Shown piece after piece: positions 1-7,475 of a stretch of 64,000 nucleotides of DNA. The stretch's first letter is position 1. The number at the start of each line of letters is the position of its first letter. The position numbers were made by a program, and so were the translations under genes. The stretch lies in NCBI RefSeq assembly GCF_014205335.1, contig NZ_JACHNH010000001.1, positions 6,814,501 through 6,878,500 of the forward strand, written 5' to 3'. The stretch comes from Amorphoplanes digitatis (GTDB taxonomy: Bacteria > Actinomycetota > Actinomycetes > Mycobacteriales > Micromonosporaceae). The notes beneath the pieces were generated by a model, which worked only from the letters and a program-made list of their open reading frames with translations, was not told the DNA's origin and ran no database searches.

Positions 1-240
1 CGGCGACGACCGCTTGACCTCAGCGATCACCGCCACGCCGGGCTTGCGCAGCGCCGCGTACGCGTCGATCGCCGGCGGGGCCGCCGCGGCGAGGTCACGC
101 ACCCGTTCCAGCGAGATCTGCTCCTGCCGGGCCGCGACATCCTCGCGCACACCGGCGAGGATCTCCTCCAGCACGTTCTGCGGTCCTGCACCACGCTCCG
201 CGGGTCCGCCACTGCCCGCTTCCGCCTGATCGGATGTCAC
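1..240 (-). CDS. trpC: Indole-3-glycerol phosphate synthase, N-terminal part (cut by window edge)
   Basis: This is the first 80 codons of TrpC, which closes the indole ring to give indole-3-glycerol phosphate in tryptophan synthesis (cytoplasmic). Visible are the family N-terminus NVLEEILAGVREDVAARQ, then LRKPGVAVIAEVKRSSP, whose lysine lies in the active-site strand of the TIM barrel. The rest lies beyond base 1. The GTG start at 240 is chosen because GGGGAG sits 8-13 bases upstream and the frame opens there. It follows trpE and the trp-associated membrane protein on the same strand, but about 650 bp separate it from that pair. A promoter-like sequence in the gap suggests its own transcription start. 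Confidence 0.93.
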   Translation of the reverse strand, partial: MTSDQAEAGSGGPAERGAGPQNVLEEILAGVREDVAARQEQISLERVRDLAAAAPPAIDAYAALRKPGVAVIAEVKRSSP

Positions 241-341
241 CTAATGACTCCCCTCTCCGGGTGTCCTCGGCCCGATGCTAGGTGGCCGCCGACACGTACA
301 GCCCCCCGGGGTACGGCGCGCCTCGCGACGTGGACTGCGGC

Positions 342-370
342 ATAATGCCCTGCCGGGTGTCGCATGTCAG
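342..370 (-). promoter_or_regulatory. Predicted sigma-70-type promoter for trpC
   Basis: On the minus strand, CTGACA (365-370) is followed after exactly 17 bp by CATTAT (342-347). This would give a leader of roughly 95 nt before the trpC GTG. The rest of 241-559 is non-coding. It is the divergent region between trpC and the plus-strand gene at 560, and no other signal was seen apart from the small palindrome GGCATAATGCC over the -10. No tryptophan-rich leader peptide was found. Confidence 0.45.
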
Positions 371-559
371 TTCAGTCACATCCTCCTCCTGTGCATCTTC
401 GGCCTAGCTGGGACCCCCTGGATGATCGGCTGACACCACTCAGCGTTGATGGTGGTGACATGGTTCGGAAATACGACACCGGCATCATGGGACTCGGGCA
501 AACTGGTCGGCGGCACCGGGGAACGCCGGCCCCCGGTACGAGTCTTTGTGGAGTGGACC

Positions 560-964
560 ATGCCTGATGCTGAGCTTGGTTTCGCCGCCGTCTCCCGCGC
601 GGTCGTCGCGGTGGCCGCGGACCTCGTCGCCGATGTCGAACGTCGCGTGGTCGGGGATGCGAACGTCCGCACGGCCCAGGGCAACGCCTGGGCGGCGATG
701 TGCGCCGACCGGGCCCGCGCGCAGGCCCGCGCCGACGTGGACGCGCTGGTAGCGACGCTGGCGGCCCGGCCGCGCGGCCCGCAGCCGCCGCAGGGCGGTG
801 CGGAGGCCGGCGACGGCGCACCGGACACCACCCGCGCCACCGGCACCCCCGCGAAGCGCTCCGGCGGACGGCCGAAGGGCCCGAAGGCGGCCCGCGGTCA
901 GCGGGCGGTCGGATCCTCGCCGCGGTCCAGCGCGTCCCAGGCCGCCCTGGTGTCCACCCGCTGA
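560..964 (+). CDS. Hypothetical protein, helical N-terminus with basic tail
   Basis: I do not recognise a family. The 134-residue product has a predicted helical N-terminal half of about 75 residues rich in Ala, Val, Arg and Asp, then a low-complexity basic tail with GGRPKGPKAARG. Strong GC bias at third codon positions supports real coding on this strand. ATG 560 is preferred because GGAG lies 6 bases upstream; in-frame GTG 548 and TTG 446 would lengthen it. The last 67 bases overlap tail-to-tail with the trp-associated membrane gene on the other strand. The basic tail could bind nucleic acid, but that is a guess. Confidence 0.55.
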   Translation: MPDAELGFAAVSRAVVAVAADLVADVERRVVGDANVRTAQGNAWAAMCADRARAQARADVDALVATLAARPRGPQPPQGGAEAGDGAPDTTRATGTPAKRSGGRPKGPKAARGQRAVGSSPRSSASQAALVSTR

Positions 965-1467
965 TCGGCGTCCACCGCCTGATCGTCGTCCATCGTCTGA
1001 TCGTCGTCCGGCCGCGCCGCGCCGCGTTCGTAGCGCGCGCCCATTCCCGGCCACTCGTGGCCGTAGCGGGCCGCGGCCAGCCCGCCGAGCAGGATCAGCA
1101 GGCCGCCGGCGACGCAGGCGACCGGCCAGACCGTGGCGCCCGCGCCCGCCGAGCCGGTGTCCAGGCCCGCCCGGCCCGCGATCGCGCCCGCCGCGATCCC
1201 CAGGCCGGCCAGGGCGAGCAGCCCGCCGAGCACCCGCCGGGGCAGCCCCCGGGTGGCCGGCAGCGCGCCGGCGCCGGCGAGCGCGACGAGCGCCAGGCCG
1301 ATCACCCACGGCTCGAGGTCGGCGCCGGTGCGAACCGCGCGCAGCGCCGACAGGCCGGGCCGCTCGGTGACGATCTCCGACCAGGTGCGGGTGACGCCGT
1401 AGATCGTCAGGCCCGCGCCCGCCGCGCAGAGCAGCACCGTTGCCGTCAGGCGGCGCGCCGGGCTCAT
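898..1467 (-). CDS. Trp-region conserved membrane protein (TIGR02234-like)
   Basis: A 189-residue membrane protein of the kind found next to trpE in many actinobacteria; its role is unknown. Four hydrophobic segments are visible (about residues 8-24, 52-70, 75-95 and 105-130), followed by an acidic soluble tail rich in Asp and Gln. The motif TVLLCAAGAGLTIYG in segment 1 is typical of the family. The ATG at 1467 overlaps the trpE stop in TGATG, so translation is probably coupled. The assignment rests on position and topology more than on motifs. Confidence 0.8.
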   Translation of the reverse strand: MSPARRLTATVLLCAAGAGLTIYGVTRTWSEIVTERPGLSALRAVRTGADLEPWVIGLALVALAGAGALPATRGLPRRVLGGLLALAGLGIAAGAIAGRAGLDTGSAGAGATVWPVACVAGGLLILLGGLAAARYGHEWPGMGARYERGAARPDDDQTMDDDQAVDADQRVDTRAAWDALDRGEDPTAR

Positions 1468-3011
1468 CAGCGGGCCGCGCGCAGCGTCTCGGCGGCGGCG
1501 ATCGCGGCCAGCACCGCGGCGGCCTTGTTGCGGCTCTCCTGCTCCTCGGCGGCGGGGTCGGAGTCGGCCACGATGCCCGCGCCGGCACCCACGTACGCCG
1601 TACCGCCGCGCAGCAGCGCCGTGCGGATGGCGATCGCCATGTCCATGTCGCCGGCGAAGCCGAAGTAGCCGACCGTGCCGCCGTACAGGCCGCGGCGGGT
1701 CGGCTCGAGGCCCTCGATGATCTCCATGGCCCGGACCTTGGGCGCGCCCGAGAGGGTCCCGGCCGGGAACGTCGCGGCCAGCGCGTCGAAGGCGCTGCGG
1801 TCCTCGCGCAGCTCGCCGACCACGGTCGAGACGATGTGCATGACGTGGCTGTAGCGCTCGATGCGCGCGAAGTCCGGCACCTCGACCGTGCCCGCCCGGC
1901 AGACCCGGCCCAGGTCGTTGCGGCCCAGGTCGACGAGCATCACGTGCTCGGCGCGCTCCTTCGGGTCGGCGAGCAGCTCGGCGGCGAGCGCGTTGTCCTG
2001 CTCGGGCGTCGCGCCGCGCCACCGGGTGCCGGCGATCGGGTGCAGCAGTGCCCGGCGGCCGCCGCCGTCCTCGGCGCTGACCTTGAGGTGCGCCTCCGGC
2101 GACGAGCCGACGATATCGAAGTCGTCGAAGCGCAGCAGGTACATGTACGGGCTGGGGTTGGTGGCCCGCAGCACCCGGTAGACGTCGAGCGGGTCCGCGT
2201 CGGTGGCCCGCTCGAAGCGCTGCGCGACGACGATCTGGAAGCACTCCCCGGCCCGGATCGCCTCCTTGGCCGCCTCGACCGCCTTCTGGTAGTCGCCCGG
2301 CGCGGTGCGGCTGATCACCTCGCCGGGCGGCACCCGCTCGACCGTGGAGATCATCGGCGGGGTGGGCCGCGACAGCGCGGTCGTCATCGCGTCGAGCCGC
2401 CCGACCGCCTGGTGGTAGGCCGCGCGGGCCGCCGCCGGGTCCGCGCCGGCGGGCAGGACCGCGTTGGCGACCAGGATCGCCGAGCCGTCGTAGTGGTCGA
2501 GCACCACCAGGTCGGTGGCGAGCATCATGCCCAGCTCGGGCAGGGGTACGTCGTCCGCGGCGATCGACGGCAGCCGCTCGAAGCGGCGGATCAGGTCGTA
2601 GCTGAGGTAGCCGACCATGCCGCCGGTCAGCGGGGGCAGGTCGTCGCCCGAGCCGGGCTCGGGCGGGTCGGCCAGGGCCGCGACGGTCTCCCGCAGGGCG
2701 ACCACCGGATCACCCGCCACCGGTACGCCGCCGGGCGGGCTGCCCAGCCAGACGGCCTGGCCGTCGCGCTCGACGAGCGTCGCCGCGCTGCGCACGCCGA
2801 TGAACGAGTAGCGCGACCAGGCGGCGGTGCCGGCGCCCTGCTCGGCGGACTCGAGCAGGAAGGTGCCCGGCCCGCCCGCGAGCTTGCGGTAGACGCCGAC
2901 CGGGGTCTCGCCGTCGGCAAGCAGCCGGCGGGTGACGGGCACGACCCGGCGGCGGGCCGCCTGGGCGACGAAACCGTCCTCATCGGGCGAAACCGCTCCA
3001 GTGGTGGTCAC
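1467..3011 (-). CDS. trpE: Anthranilate synthase component I
   Basis: TrpE (514 aa) makes anthranilate from chorismate with ammonia supplied by its glutamine amidotransferase partner, the committed step of tryptophan synthesis. The N-terminal region carries LLES followed by RYSFIG, the element that binds tryptophan for feedback inhibition. The C-terminal chorismate-binding domain shows HPIAGTRWRG, VDLGRNDLGRVCRAG and SGAPKVRAMEIIE. The GTG start at 3011 overlaps the hisI stop in GTGA, and AGGAGG within the end of hisI serves as its ribosome binding site. It is thus the junction between the his and trp parts of the cluster. No trpG is in the window. Confidence 0.97.
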   Translation of the reverse strand: MTTTGAVSPDEDGFVAQAARRRVVPVTRRLLADGETPVGVYRKLAGGPGTFLLESAEQGAGTAAWSRYSFIGVRSAATLVERDGQAVWLGSPPGGVPVAGDPVVALRETVAALADPPEPGSGDDLPPLTGGMVGYLSYDLIRRFERLPSIAADDVPLPELGMMLATDLVVLDHYDGSAILVANAVLPAGADPAAARAAYHQAVGRLDAMTTALSRPTPPMISTVERVPPGEVISRTAPGDYQKAVEAAKEAIRAGECFQIVVAQRFERATDADPLDVYRVLRATNPSPYMYLLRFDDFDIVGSSPEAHLKVSAEDGGGRRALLHPIAGTRWRGATPEQDNALAAELLADPKERAEHVMLVDLGRNDLGRVCRAGTVEVPDFARIERYSHVMHIVSTVVGELREDRSAFDALAATFPAGTLSGAPKVRAMEIIEGLEPTRRGLYGGTVGYFGFAGDMDMAIAIRTALLRGGTAYVGAGAGIVADSDPAAEEQESRNKAAAVLAAIAAAETLRAAR

Positions 3012-3394
3012 GGGCGCTCCTCCTGGTGTACGGGCAGGTCCTCGGAGAAGCAGGTGTGCGTTCCGGTGTGGCAGGCCGCGCCGACCTGCTCGACCGTCAC
3101 CAGCAGCGCGTCGCCGTCGCAGTCCAGCGCGACCGACCGCACGTACTGATGGTGACCGGAGGTAGCGCCCTTCACCCAGTATTCGCGGCGGCTGCGGGAC
3201 CAGTATGTCGCCCGGCCGGTGGACAAGGTGCGATGCAACGCCTCGTCGTCCATCCATGCCATCATCAGCACGTCGCCGGTTCCGTACTCCTGGACGATCG
3301 CGGCCACCAGGCCGCCGGAGTCACGGCGCAGACGGGCGGCGATGGCCGGATCCAGCGCGGAAGTGGGTCCGTTCTCAAGGTCAGGTGCGGGCAC
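3008..3394 (-). CDS. hisI: Phosphoribosyl-AMP cyclohydrolase
   Basis: HisI (128 aa) opens the purine ring of phosphoribosyl-AMP in step 3 of histidine synthesis. Diagnostic motifs are VLMMAWMDDEAL, YWSRSRREYWVKG, and the metal-binding stretch LDCDGDAL with cysteines in AACHTGTHTCF. The GTG at 3394 is the only reasonable start before the conserved core, but its upstream region has only a weak GCGGGA. It is co-directional with trpE (4-bp overlap). In the usual actinobacterial order hisF lies directly upstream, but here hisF is 20 kb away. There is no fused hisE domain. Confidence 0.95.
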   Translation of the reverse strand: MPAPDLENGPTSALDPAIAARLRRDSGGLVAAIVQEYGTGDVLMMAWMDDEALHRTLSTGRATYWSRSRREYWVKGATSGHHQYVRSVALDCDGDALLVTVEQVGAACHTGTHTCFSEDLPVHQEERP

Positions 3395-3601
3395 AGTGTC
3401 AGATTGTCCCGCATCGCCGTCGACCGTCCACCTGGGCGTAGCGGTAACCCACGATCCGGTCACTGACGCGGACTGGGGGTGTGACCGGGCGGCGGATGAC
3501 GGTACCGTCGTCGTGCGCCGCCTGCCCGGGTGCCGCGCCCGCCGGCCGCCCGGTCTCCCCCGGCGCGGATCGTGCCGTAACTGAAACGGGAGTCTTGACC
3601 G

Positions 3602-5059
3602 ATGGAGCCGACGTCCGAGCCCGACCACAACCGCCAGGCGCGCGGCCTCGCCCGCTTCTGGCCGGTGCACGGTGCGGCCGCGCCGGCCCAGCGCCAGTCC
3701 GATGAGGATCCGGACGTGTCTGACACCTCCGGCGGCGCCGCCACGGCGCCCACCTCCGACCAGCAAGCCGGCGCCGCCGGCCCGACCGGGGAGCACCCGC
3801 AGGTGAGCGATCAGCAGTCCCAGCCGCAAGATGATCAGCAAGGGTCCGACGAGCCGGCACCGAACCCGTTCGCGCCGGGCCGGCCACACCCGGCGCTGAC
3901 CAGCGACACCCAGATGGTCGCCCTCGGTTCCCGCCGACCGGCCGACGCGCTGCTCAGCGGCGCCAACGGCTCCCGGTGGGGCAACCAGGTCGGCTTCGCG
4001 CCGGTCGAGACCAACGGCCACCGAAACGGCGACGCCGGGCCCCGGCACGGCGGCGCCCCGATCACCAACGGCCAGGCGCCCGCCGGCGGCTCGGCCCGGC
4101 CCGTGCCCGGGTCGCGCTCCCCGTTCGCCCCGGGCGGCGACGACGGCCCGCCCGCGCCCCGGTCGCCGTTCGCGCCGGCCGAGGAGGGCGGGGCGGCCGA
4201 CACGCCGTTCGCCGCGTCGCCGTTCGCGCCGCAGGCCTCCGGCTCCGCACCGGCGAGCAGCCCGGTCGCCGAGCCGGCCGCGCCGGCGCACCCCCTGGAC
4301 CCGGCACACCCGCTGGACCCGGCGCACCCGCTCGACCCGGCGGCGCCGCTGCCCGGTGCCGCGGCGTCCACGCGGCCGCCGGCCGTGCCCCGCCCGGTCA
4401 GCGCGCAGCCCGCGGCCTCCGGCTCCGCCCAGGTTCCCGCGCCAAGGCCCAGCCGCCCGGTCAGCGCGCCGCCGGCCGCACCCGAGCAGTCGCAGGCCAC
4501 CCGGTCCGTGCCGCACACGCTCGCCACGGACCACACCCCGACCCGGCTCGAGCCGACCGGCTGGGCGACGGCCGGGCCCCGGGCGGGAGCCTCCGGCAGC
4601 GCGGCCGTGCCGGTCAGTCCCCCGGGCGGCCGCCGCGGCCTCGACGACGAGGAACACCGGACCCCGGCGCCGCGCCGGGCCGCGAGCCTCGACGACGCCG
4701 TCGAGGCGCCGGTTGGCCGGCGGGCGGCCCGCGCCGCCGCCGAGGCCGACGCCTCCGACACCCCGCTGCGCCCCGGTGACGTGCGCGAGACCTCGATCAC
4801 CTTCTGGGAAGAGGCCGCCAGCGAGCAGTTCCGCGCCGAGTGGCACGAGATCAAGGCGCAGTTCGTCGACGACCCGGTCGCCGCGCTGACCAGGGCGCAC
4901 GACCTGCTCACCGAGGCCGTGCATGAGCTGACCGAGTCGATGCTGGCGGAGCGCGACGATCTCGATCCGCTGCGCGGCACGGGCACGCCGGACACCGAGA
5001 GCATGCGCATGTCGATGCGGGGCTACCGCGAGTTCCTGGACCGCATCCTCGCCCTCTGA
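3602..5059 (+). CDS. Proline/alanine-rich disordered protein with conserved C-terminal tail
   Basis: This 485-residue protein has no family I can name. Residues 1 to about 390 are low complexity, rich in Pro, Ala, Gly and Ser, with repeated SPFAP blocks and three perfect HPLDPA repeats (18-bp units near 4289-4342). The last 95 residues look folded, with ETSITFWEEAASEQFRAEWH, then DDPVAALTRAHDLL, ending YREFLDRILAL. This suggests a helical functional domain on a long disordered linker. It is soluble, with no signal peptide or membrane segment. It has its own terminator and stands alone between hisI (divergent) and an ABC operon. Confidence 0.8.
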   Translation: MEPTSEPDHNRQARGLARFWPVHGAAAPAQRQSDEDPDVSDTSGGAATAPTSDQQAGAAGPTGEHPQVSDQQSQPQDDQQGSDEPAPNPFAPGRPHPALTSDTQMVALGSRRPADALLSGANGSRWGNQVGFAPVETNGHRNGDAGPRHGGAPITNGQAPAGGSARPVPGSRSPFAPGGDDGPPAPRSPFAPAEEGGAADTPFAASPFAPQASGSAPASSPVAEPAAPAHPLDPAHPLDPAHPLDPAAPLPGAAASTRPPAVPRPVSAQPAASGSAQVPAPRPSRPVSAPPAAPEQSQATRSVPHTLATDHTPTRLEPTGWATAGPRAGASGSAAVPVSPPGGRRGLDDEEHRTPAPRRAASLDDAVEAPVGRRAARAAAEADASDTPLRPGDVRETSITFWEEAASEQFRAEWHEIKAQFVDDPVAALTRAHDLLTEAVHELTESMLAERDDLDPLRGTGTPDTESMRMSMRGYREFLDRILAL

Positions 5060-5076
5060 GCACCGCAAAACCCGCG

Positions 5077-5112
5077 GAAGCCGCGTTTCCCCCTCCCGGG
5101 GAGCGCGGCTTC
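5077..5112 (+). terminator. Hairpin terminator after the proline-rich gene
   Basis: GAAGCCGCG (5077-5085) pairs perfectly with CGCGGCTTC (5104-5112) across an 18-nt C/G-rich loop. It lies 17 bp past the stop codon and is followed by TGTCATTT. There is no long T-run, as is common in high-GC actinobacteria. Confidence 0.6.
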
Positions 5113-5146
5113 TGTCATTTCCCGTACCCGGCCGACGGTTACCCGA

Positions 5147-5185
5147 TTGCCCTGCGCGAAGAATTCATCTAGCGTTGAAATCAAC
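5147..5185 (+). promoter_or_regulatory. Promoter and palindromic operator of the ABC-TetR operon
   Basis: TTGCCC (5147-5152) and TAGCGT (5170-5175) are 17 bp apart and could be the -35 and -10. The palindrome GTTGAAATCAAC (5174-5185; arms GTTGA/TCAAC, spacer AA) overlaps the -10 and presumed start site. This is where a TetR repressor encoded in the same operon would be expected to act. GGAGGAGG before ATG 5213 is a strong ribosome binding site. Confidence 0.45.
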
Positions 5186-5212
5186 ATTCGATGATTTCTT
5201 GGAGGAGGCGCG

Positions 5213-5938
5213 ATGACCAGCGCCATCGAGGTCCGGGACCTCGTGGTCGATCGGGGCAGACGCCGCGTGCTGCACGGGATCGACTGCTCGGTTCCGGCCG
5301 GCAGCGTCGTGGGCCTGCTCGGCCCGAGCGGCAGCGGGAAGACGACGCTCATCCGGGCGGTCGTCGGTGTGCAGATCGTCAAGTCCGGCACGGTCACCGT
5401 GCTCGGCGAGCCGGCCGGATCGGCCGCCCTGCGGCGCACGGTCGGCTACGTGACCCAGGCGCCCAGCGTCTATGCCGACCTCACCGTCCGGGAGAACGCG
5501 CGGTACTTCGCCTCGCTGTACGGCCTGTCGGCCGCCGACGCGGACACCGCGATCGCGGACGTCGGCCTGACCGACGCCGCCGGCCAGCTGGTCGGCAACC
5601 TCTCCGGCGGTCAGCGCAGCCGCGCGTCGCTCGGCTGCGCGATGATCGGCAAGCCCCGGCTGCTGGTGCTCGACGAGCCCACCGTCGGCCAGGACCCGGT
5701 GCTGCGGGCCGACCTGTGGGCGAAGTTCCACGCCCTCGCCGCCGAGGGCACGACCCTGCTGGTCTCCAGTCACGTCATGGACGAGGCCGGGCGCTGCGAC
5801 CGGCTGCTGCTCATCCGCGAGGGGCGGCTGATCGGCGACGACTCCCCCGCCGCGATCCGCACGGCGACCGGCACCGACGACCTCGAGGCGGCGTTCCTGC
5901 GCCTGATCCGCGACAGCGAGCAGGAGGCGATGGCATGA
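5213..5938 (+). CDS. ABC-2 type exporter, ATP-binding subunit
   Basis: A 241-residue ATPase that powers export together with the permease at 6089. Walker A is GPSGSGKTT, the signature is NLSGGQRSRAS, Walker B is LLVLDEPTVGQDP, and the switch histidine lies in LVSSHVMDE, all intact. It belongs to the DrrA/YadG-like branch that pairs with one small ABC-2 permease. The substrate is unknown; a TetR gene in the same operon suggests drug or lipid-like efflux. Its stop TGA overlaps in ATGA with the first of two short repeat ORFs rather than with the permease itself, an unusual arrangement. Confidence 0.93.
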   Translation: MTSAIEVRDLVVDRGRRRVLHGIDCSVPAGSVVGLLGPSGSGKTTLIRAVVGVQIVKSGTVTVLGEPAGSAALRRTVGYVTQAPSVYADLTVRENARYFASLYGLSAADADTAIADVGLTDAAGQLVGNLSGGQRSRASLGCAMIGKPRLLVLDEPTVGQDPVLRADLWAKFHALAAEGTTLLVSSHVMDEAGRCDRLLLIREGRLIGDDSPAAIRTATGTDDLEAAFLRLIRDSEQEAMA

Positions 5939-6015
5939 GCGAGCTTGCGAGCGAATCATCAACTCAGTCCAAAACTCATGGCATCGCCGGAGCGCCAGCG
6001 GAGGCGACGGCATGA
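5935..6015 (+). CDS. Repeat-encoded 26-aa peptide, copy 1
   Basis: The ORF begins MSELASESSTQSKTHGIAG and ends in EATA. Its ATG overlaps the ATPase stop in ATGA, and its own TGA overlaps the start of copy 2 in ATGA. The ATPase end GCAGGAGGCG supplies a ribosome binding site. Whether a stable peptide is made is unknown. The reading frame may matter mainly for carrying ribosomes from the ATPase to the permease gene. Codon use is unlike the neighbours. Confidence 0.35.
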   Translation: MSELASESSTQSKTHGIAGAPAEATA

Positions 6016-6088
6016 GCGAGCTTGCGAGCGAATCATCAACTCAGTCCAAAACTCATGGCATCGCCGGAGCGCCAGCGGAGGGGATGGC
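5935..6088 (+). repeat. Two tandem 77-bp repeats, each a coupled minigene
   Basis: Bases 5935-6011 and 6012-6088 are two copies of a 77-bp unit that are almost identical, differing near the 3' end (GGCGACGGC against GGGGATGGC). Each begins ATGAGCGAGCTTGCGAGC, carries a purine-rich GGAGG-type site near its end, and finishes just before the next ATGAGC. The unit is richer in A/T codons (TCA, ACT, AAA, CAT) than the host genes around it, which points to a separate origin. A diverged relative lies before sepF (47167-47226 minus). This looks like a small repetitive element placed at a start codon while keeping stop/start coupling. Confidence 0.85.
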
Positions 6089-6092
6089 ATGA
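6012..6092 (+). CDS. Repeat-encoded 26-aa peptide, copy 2
   Basis: Same peptide as copy 1 except near the end (EGMA in place of EATA). It starts in the ATGA overlap with copy 1 and stops in an ATGA overlap with the permease start at 6089. GGAGGGGATGGC directly before 6089 is the likely ribosome binding site of the permease. The 77-bp period plus the 4-bp overlap gives 81 bases, exactly 27 codons, so coupling is kept however many copies are present. Confidence 0.35.
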   Translation: MSELASESSTQSKTHGIAGAPAEGMA

Positions 6093-6826
6093 GCCTTCGG
6101 ATCACTTTGTCGACGTGCGGCCGCATCCTGCGGCAGCTTCGGCACGACCGGCGCACCGTCGGCCTGCTGATCGCGGTGCCGGCCGTCCTGCTCACCCTGC
6201 TCTACTTCATGTTCGACAACGCGGGCAGCACCTTCGACCGGATCGCGCTGGTCATGCTCGGCGTCTTCCCGTTCGTGATCATGTTCCTGGTGACCAGCAT
6301 CGCGATGCTGCGCGAACGCACCACCGGCACGCTGGAGCGGCTGCTCACCACCCCGCTCGGCAAGCTGGACCTGCTCTTCGGCTACGGACTCGCGTTCGGG
6401 CTCGCCGCCGCCGTGCAGGCCAGCGTCGCGGTCGCGGCGGCGTTCCTGCTGCTCGGGCTCGACACGGCCGGCAATGTCGGGCTGGTCGTGCTGATCGCCG
6501 TGGTCAACGCCGTGCTCGGGGTGGCGCTCGGGCTGTTCTGCAGTGCCTTCGCGCGCACCGAGTTCCAGGCCGTACAGTTCCTACCGGTGGTGGTCATTCC
6601 CCAGCTGCTGCTCTGCGGGCTGTTCGTGCCGCGGGAGCAGATGGCGGGCTGGCTACAGGCGGTCGCGGACGTCCTTCCGCTGTCGTACGCCGTCGAGGCG
6701 CTGGCCGAGGTCGGCGCGCACCCCGACCCCACCACGACGATGTGGCGCGGCCTGACGGTCGTGGCCGGCGCGGCGATCATCGCGCTGGTCCTGGCCGCGG
6801 CGACGCTGCGGCGTCGCACCCCCTGA
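6089..6826 (+). CDS. ABC-2 type exporter, permease subunit
   Basis: A 245-residue membrane protein with six hydrophobic segments (about residues 22-42, 53-73, 104-128, 136-160, 170-190 and 220-240), the usual ABC-2 permease topology. The family element ERTTGTLERLLTTPL between segments 2 and 3 is clear, as is the C-terminal LPLSYAVEAL. It forms the channel for the ATPase at 5213. ATG 6089 is chosen because homology starts with SLRITLSTCGRI, it has a strong ribosome binding site, and it sits in the ATGA overlap at the end of the second repeat. The TetR gene follows 13 bp downstream. Confidence 0.93.
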   Translation: MSLRITLSTCGRILRQLRHDRRTVGLLIAVPAVLLTLLYFMFDNAGSTFDRIALVMLGVFPFVIMFLVTSIAMLRERTTGTLERLLTTPLGKLDLLFGYGLAFGLAAAVQASVAVAAAFLLLGLDTAGNVGLVVLIAVVNAVLGVALGLFCSAFARTEFQAVQFLPVVVIPQLLLCGLFVPREQMAGWLQAVADVLPLSYAVEALAEVGAHPDPTTTMWRGLTVVAGAAIIALVLAAATLRRRTP

Positions 6827-6839
6827 CCGAGGAGCGTTT

Positions 6840-7460
6840 TTGGTACGGCGCAGCGGGCGGCGTCCGGGAAACCAGGACACCAAGCAGTCCATCCTGGAGT
6901 CCGCCCGCAAGGTCTTCGCGGAGCGGGGCTTCGACAAGGCCTCGATCCGGGCCATCGCCGGCGAGGCCCAGGTCGACCCCGCCCTGGTGCACCACTACTT
7001 CGGCACCAAGGAGAAGCTCTTCCTGGCGAGCATGAACTCGCCGATAGACCCGGCCGAGGTCATCCCGAAGGCGATGGCCGGCCCGCCCGAGGAGGCCGGT
7101 GAGCGGCTGGTGCGGCTGGTCCTCGGAGTCTGGGACTCGCCGGCCGGCGCCGCCGCGGTCGCGCTGTTCCGCTCCGCGCTGAGCAACGAGTGGACGGCGC
7201 GGCTGATGCGCGAGTTCGTGGTCACCCAGGTGCTGCGCCGGGCCGTGGCCGAGCTGGGCATCGACGAGGCGCAGGCCGCCACCCGGGCGGCACTTGTCGC
7301 GACCCAGATCGCCGGGCTCGCGGTGGTCCGCTACGTGCTCAGGGTCGAGCCGGTCGCGTCCGCGCCGACCGAGCAGCTGGTCGCGGCGATCGGCCCCAAC
7401 GTGCAGCGCTACCTGACCGGCGACCTACCGGGCGTCTTCGAGACCGGCGACGGCCACTGA
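6840..7460 (+). CDS. TetR family transcriptional regulator
   Basis: A 206-residue TetR protein. The N-terminal helix-turn-helix (residues about 14-60) reads SILESARKVFAERGFDKAS, then IRAIAGEAQVDPALVHHYFG, the canonical pattern. The C-terminal ligand domain resembles the TetR_C_17-like group, but the ligand is unknown. The TTG start at 6840 has GAGGAG five bases upstream; no ATG is available near the domain start. As the third gene of the ABC operon it probably represses that operon and may bind the palindrome at 5174-5185. It converges on the kinase-like gene with a 15-bp gap. Confidence 0.9.
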   Translation: MVRRSGRRPGNQDTKQSILESARKVFAERGFDKASIRAIAGEAQVDPALVHHYFGTKEKLFLASMNSPIDPAEVIPKAMAGPPEEAGERLVRLVLGVWDSPAGAAAVALFRSALSNEWTARLMREFVVTQVLRRAVAELGIDEAQAATRAALVATQIAGLAVVRYVLRVEPVASAPTEQLVAAIGPNVQRYLTGDLPGVFETGDGH

Positions 7461-7475
7461 GCCTGCCCGTCGGCG

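Noticed and set aside
241..897. HGxxPAAW-type small membrane gene expected near the trp-region membrane protein
   Set aside because: No minus-strand frame in this gap gives the two-helix HGxxPAAW protein. The gap instead contains a plus-strand gene and a trpC promoter.
1440..3149. 569-codon plus-strand open frame opposite trpE
   Set aside because: The translation is an Arg/Ala/Gly/Val-rich mirror of trpE codons. It has no start context or family resemblance.
5935..6088. Repeats as an insertion sequence or attachment site
   Set aside because: There is no transposase or integrase and no terminal inverted repeats; the unit is only 77 bp. A small non-autonomous element remains possible.
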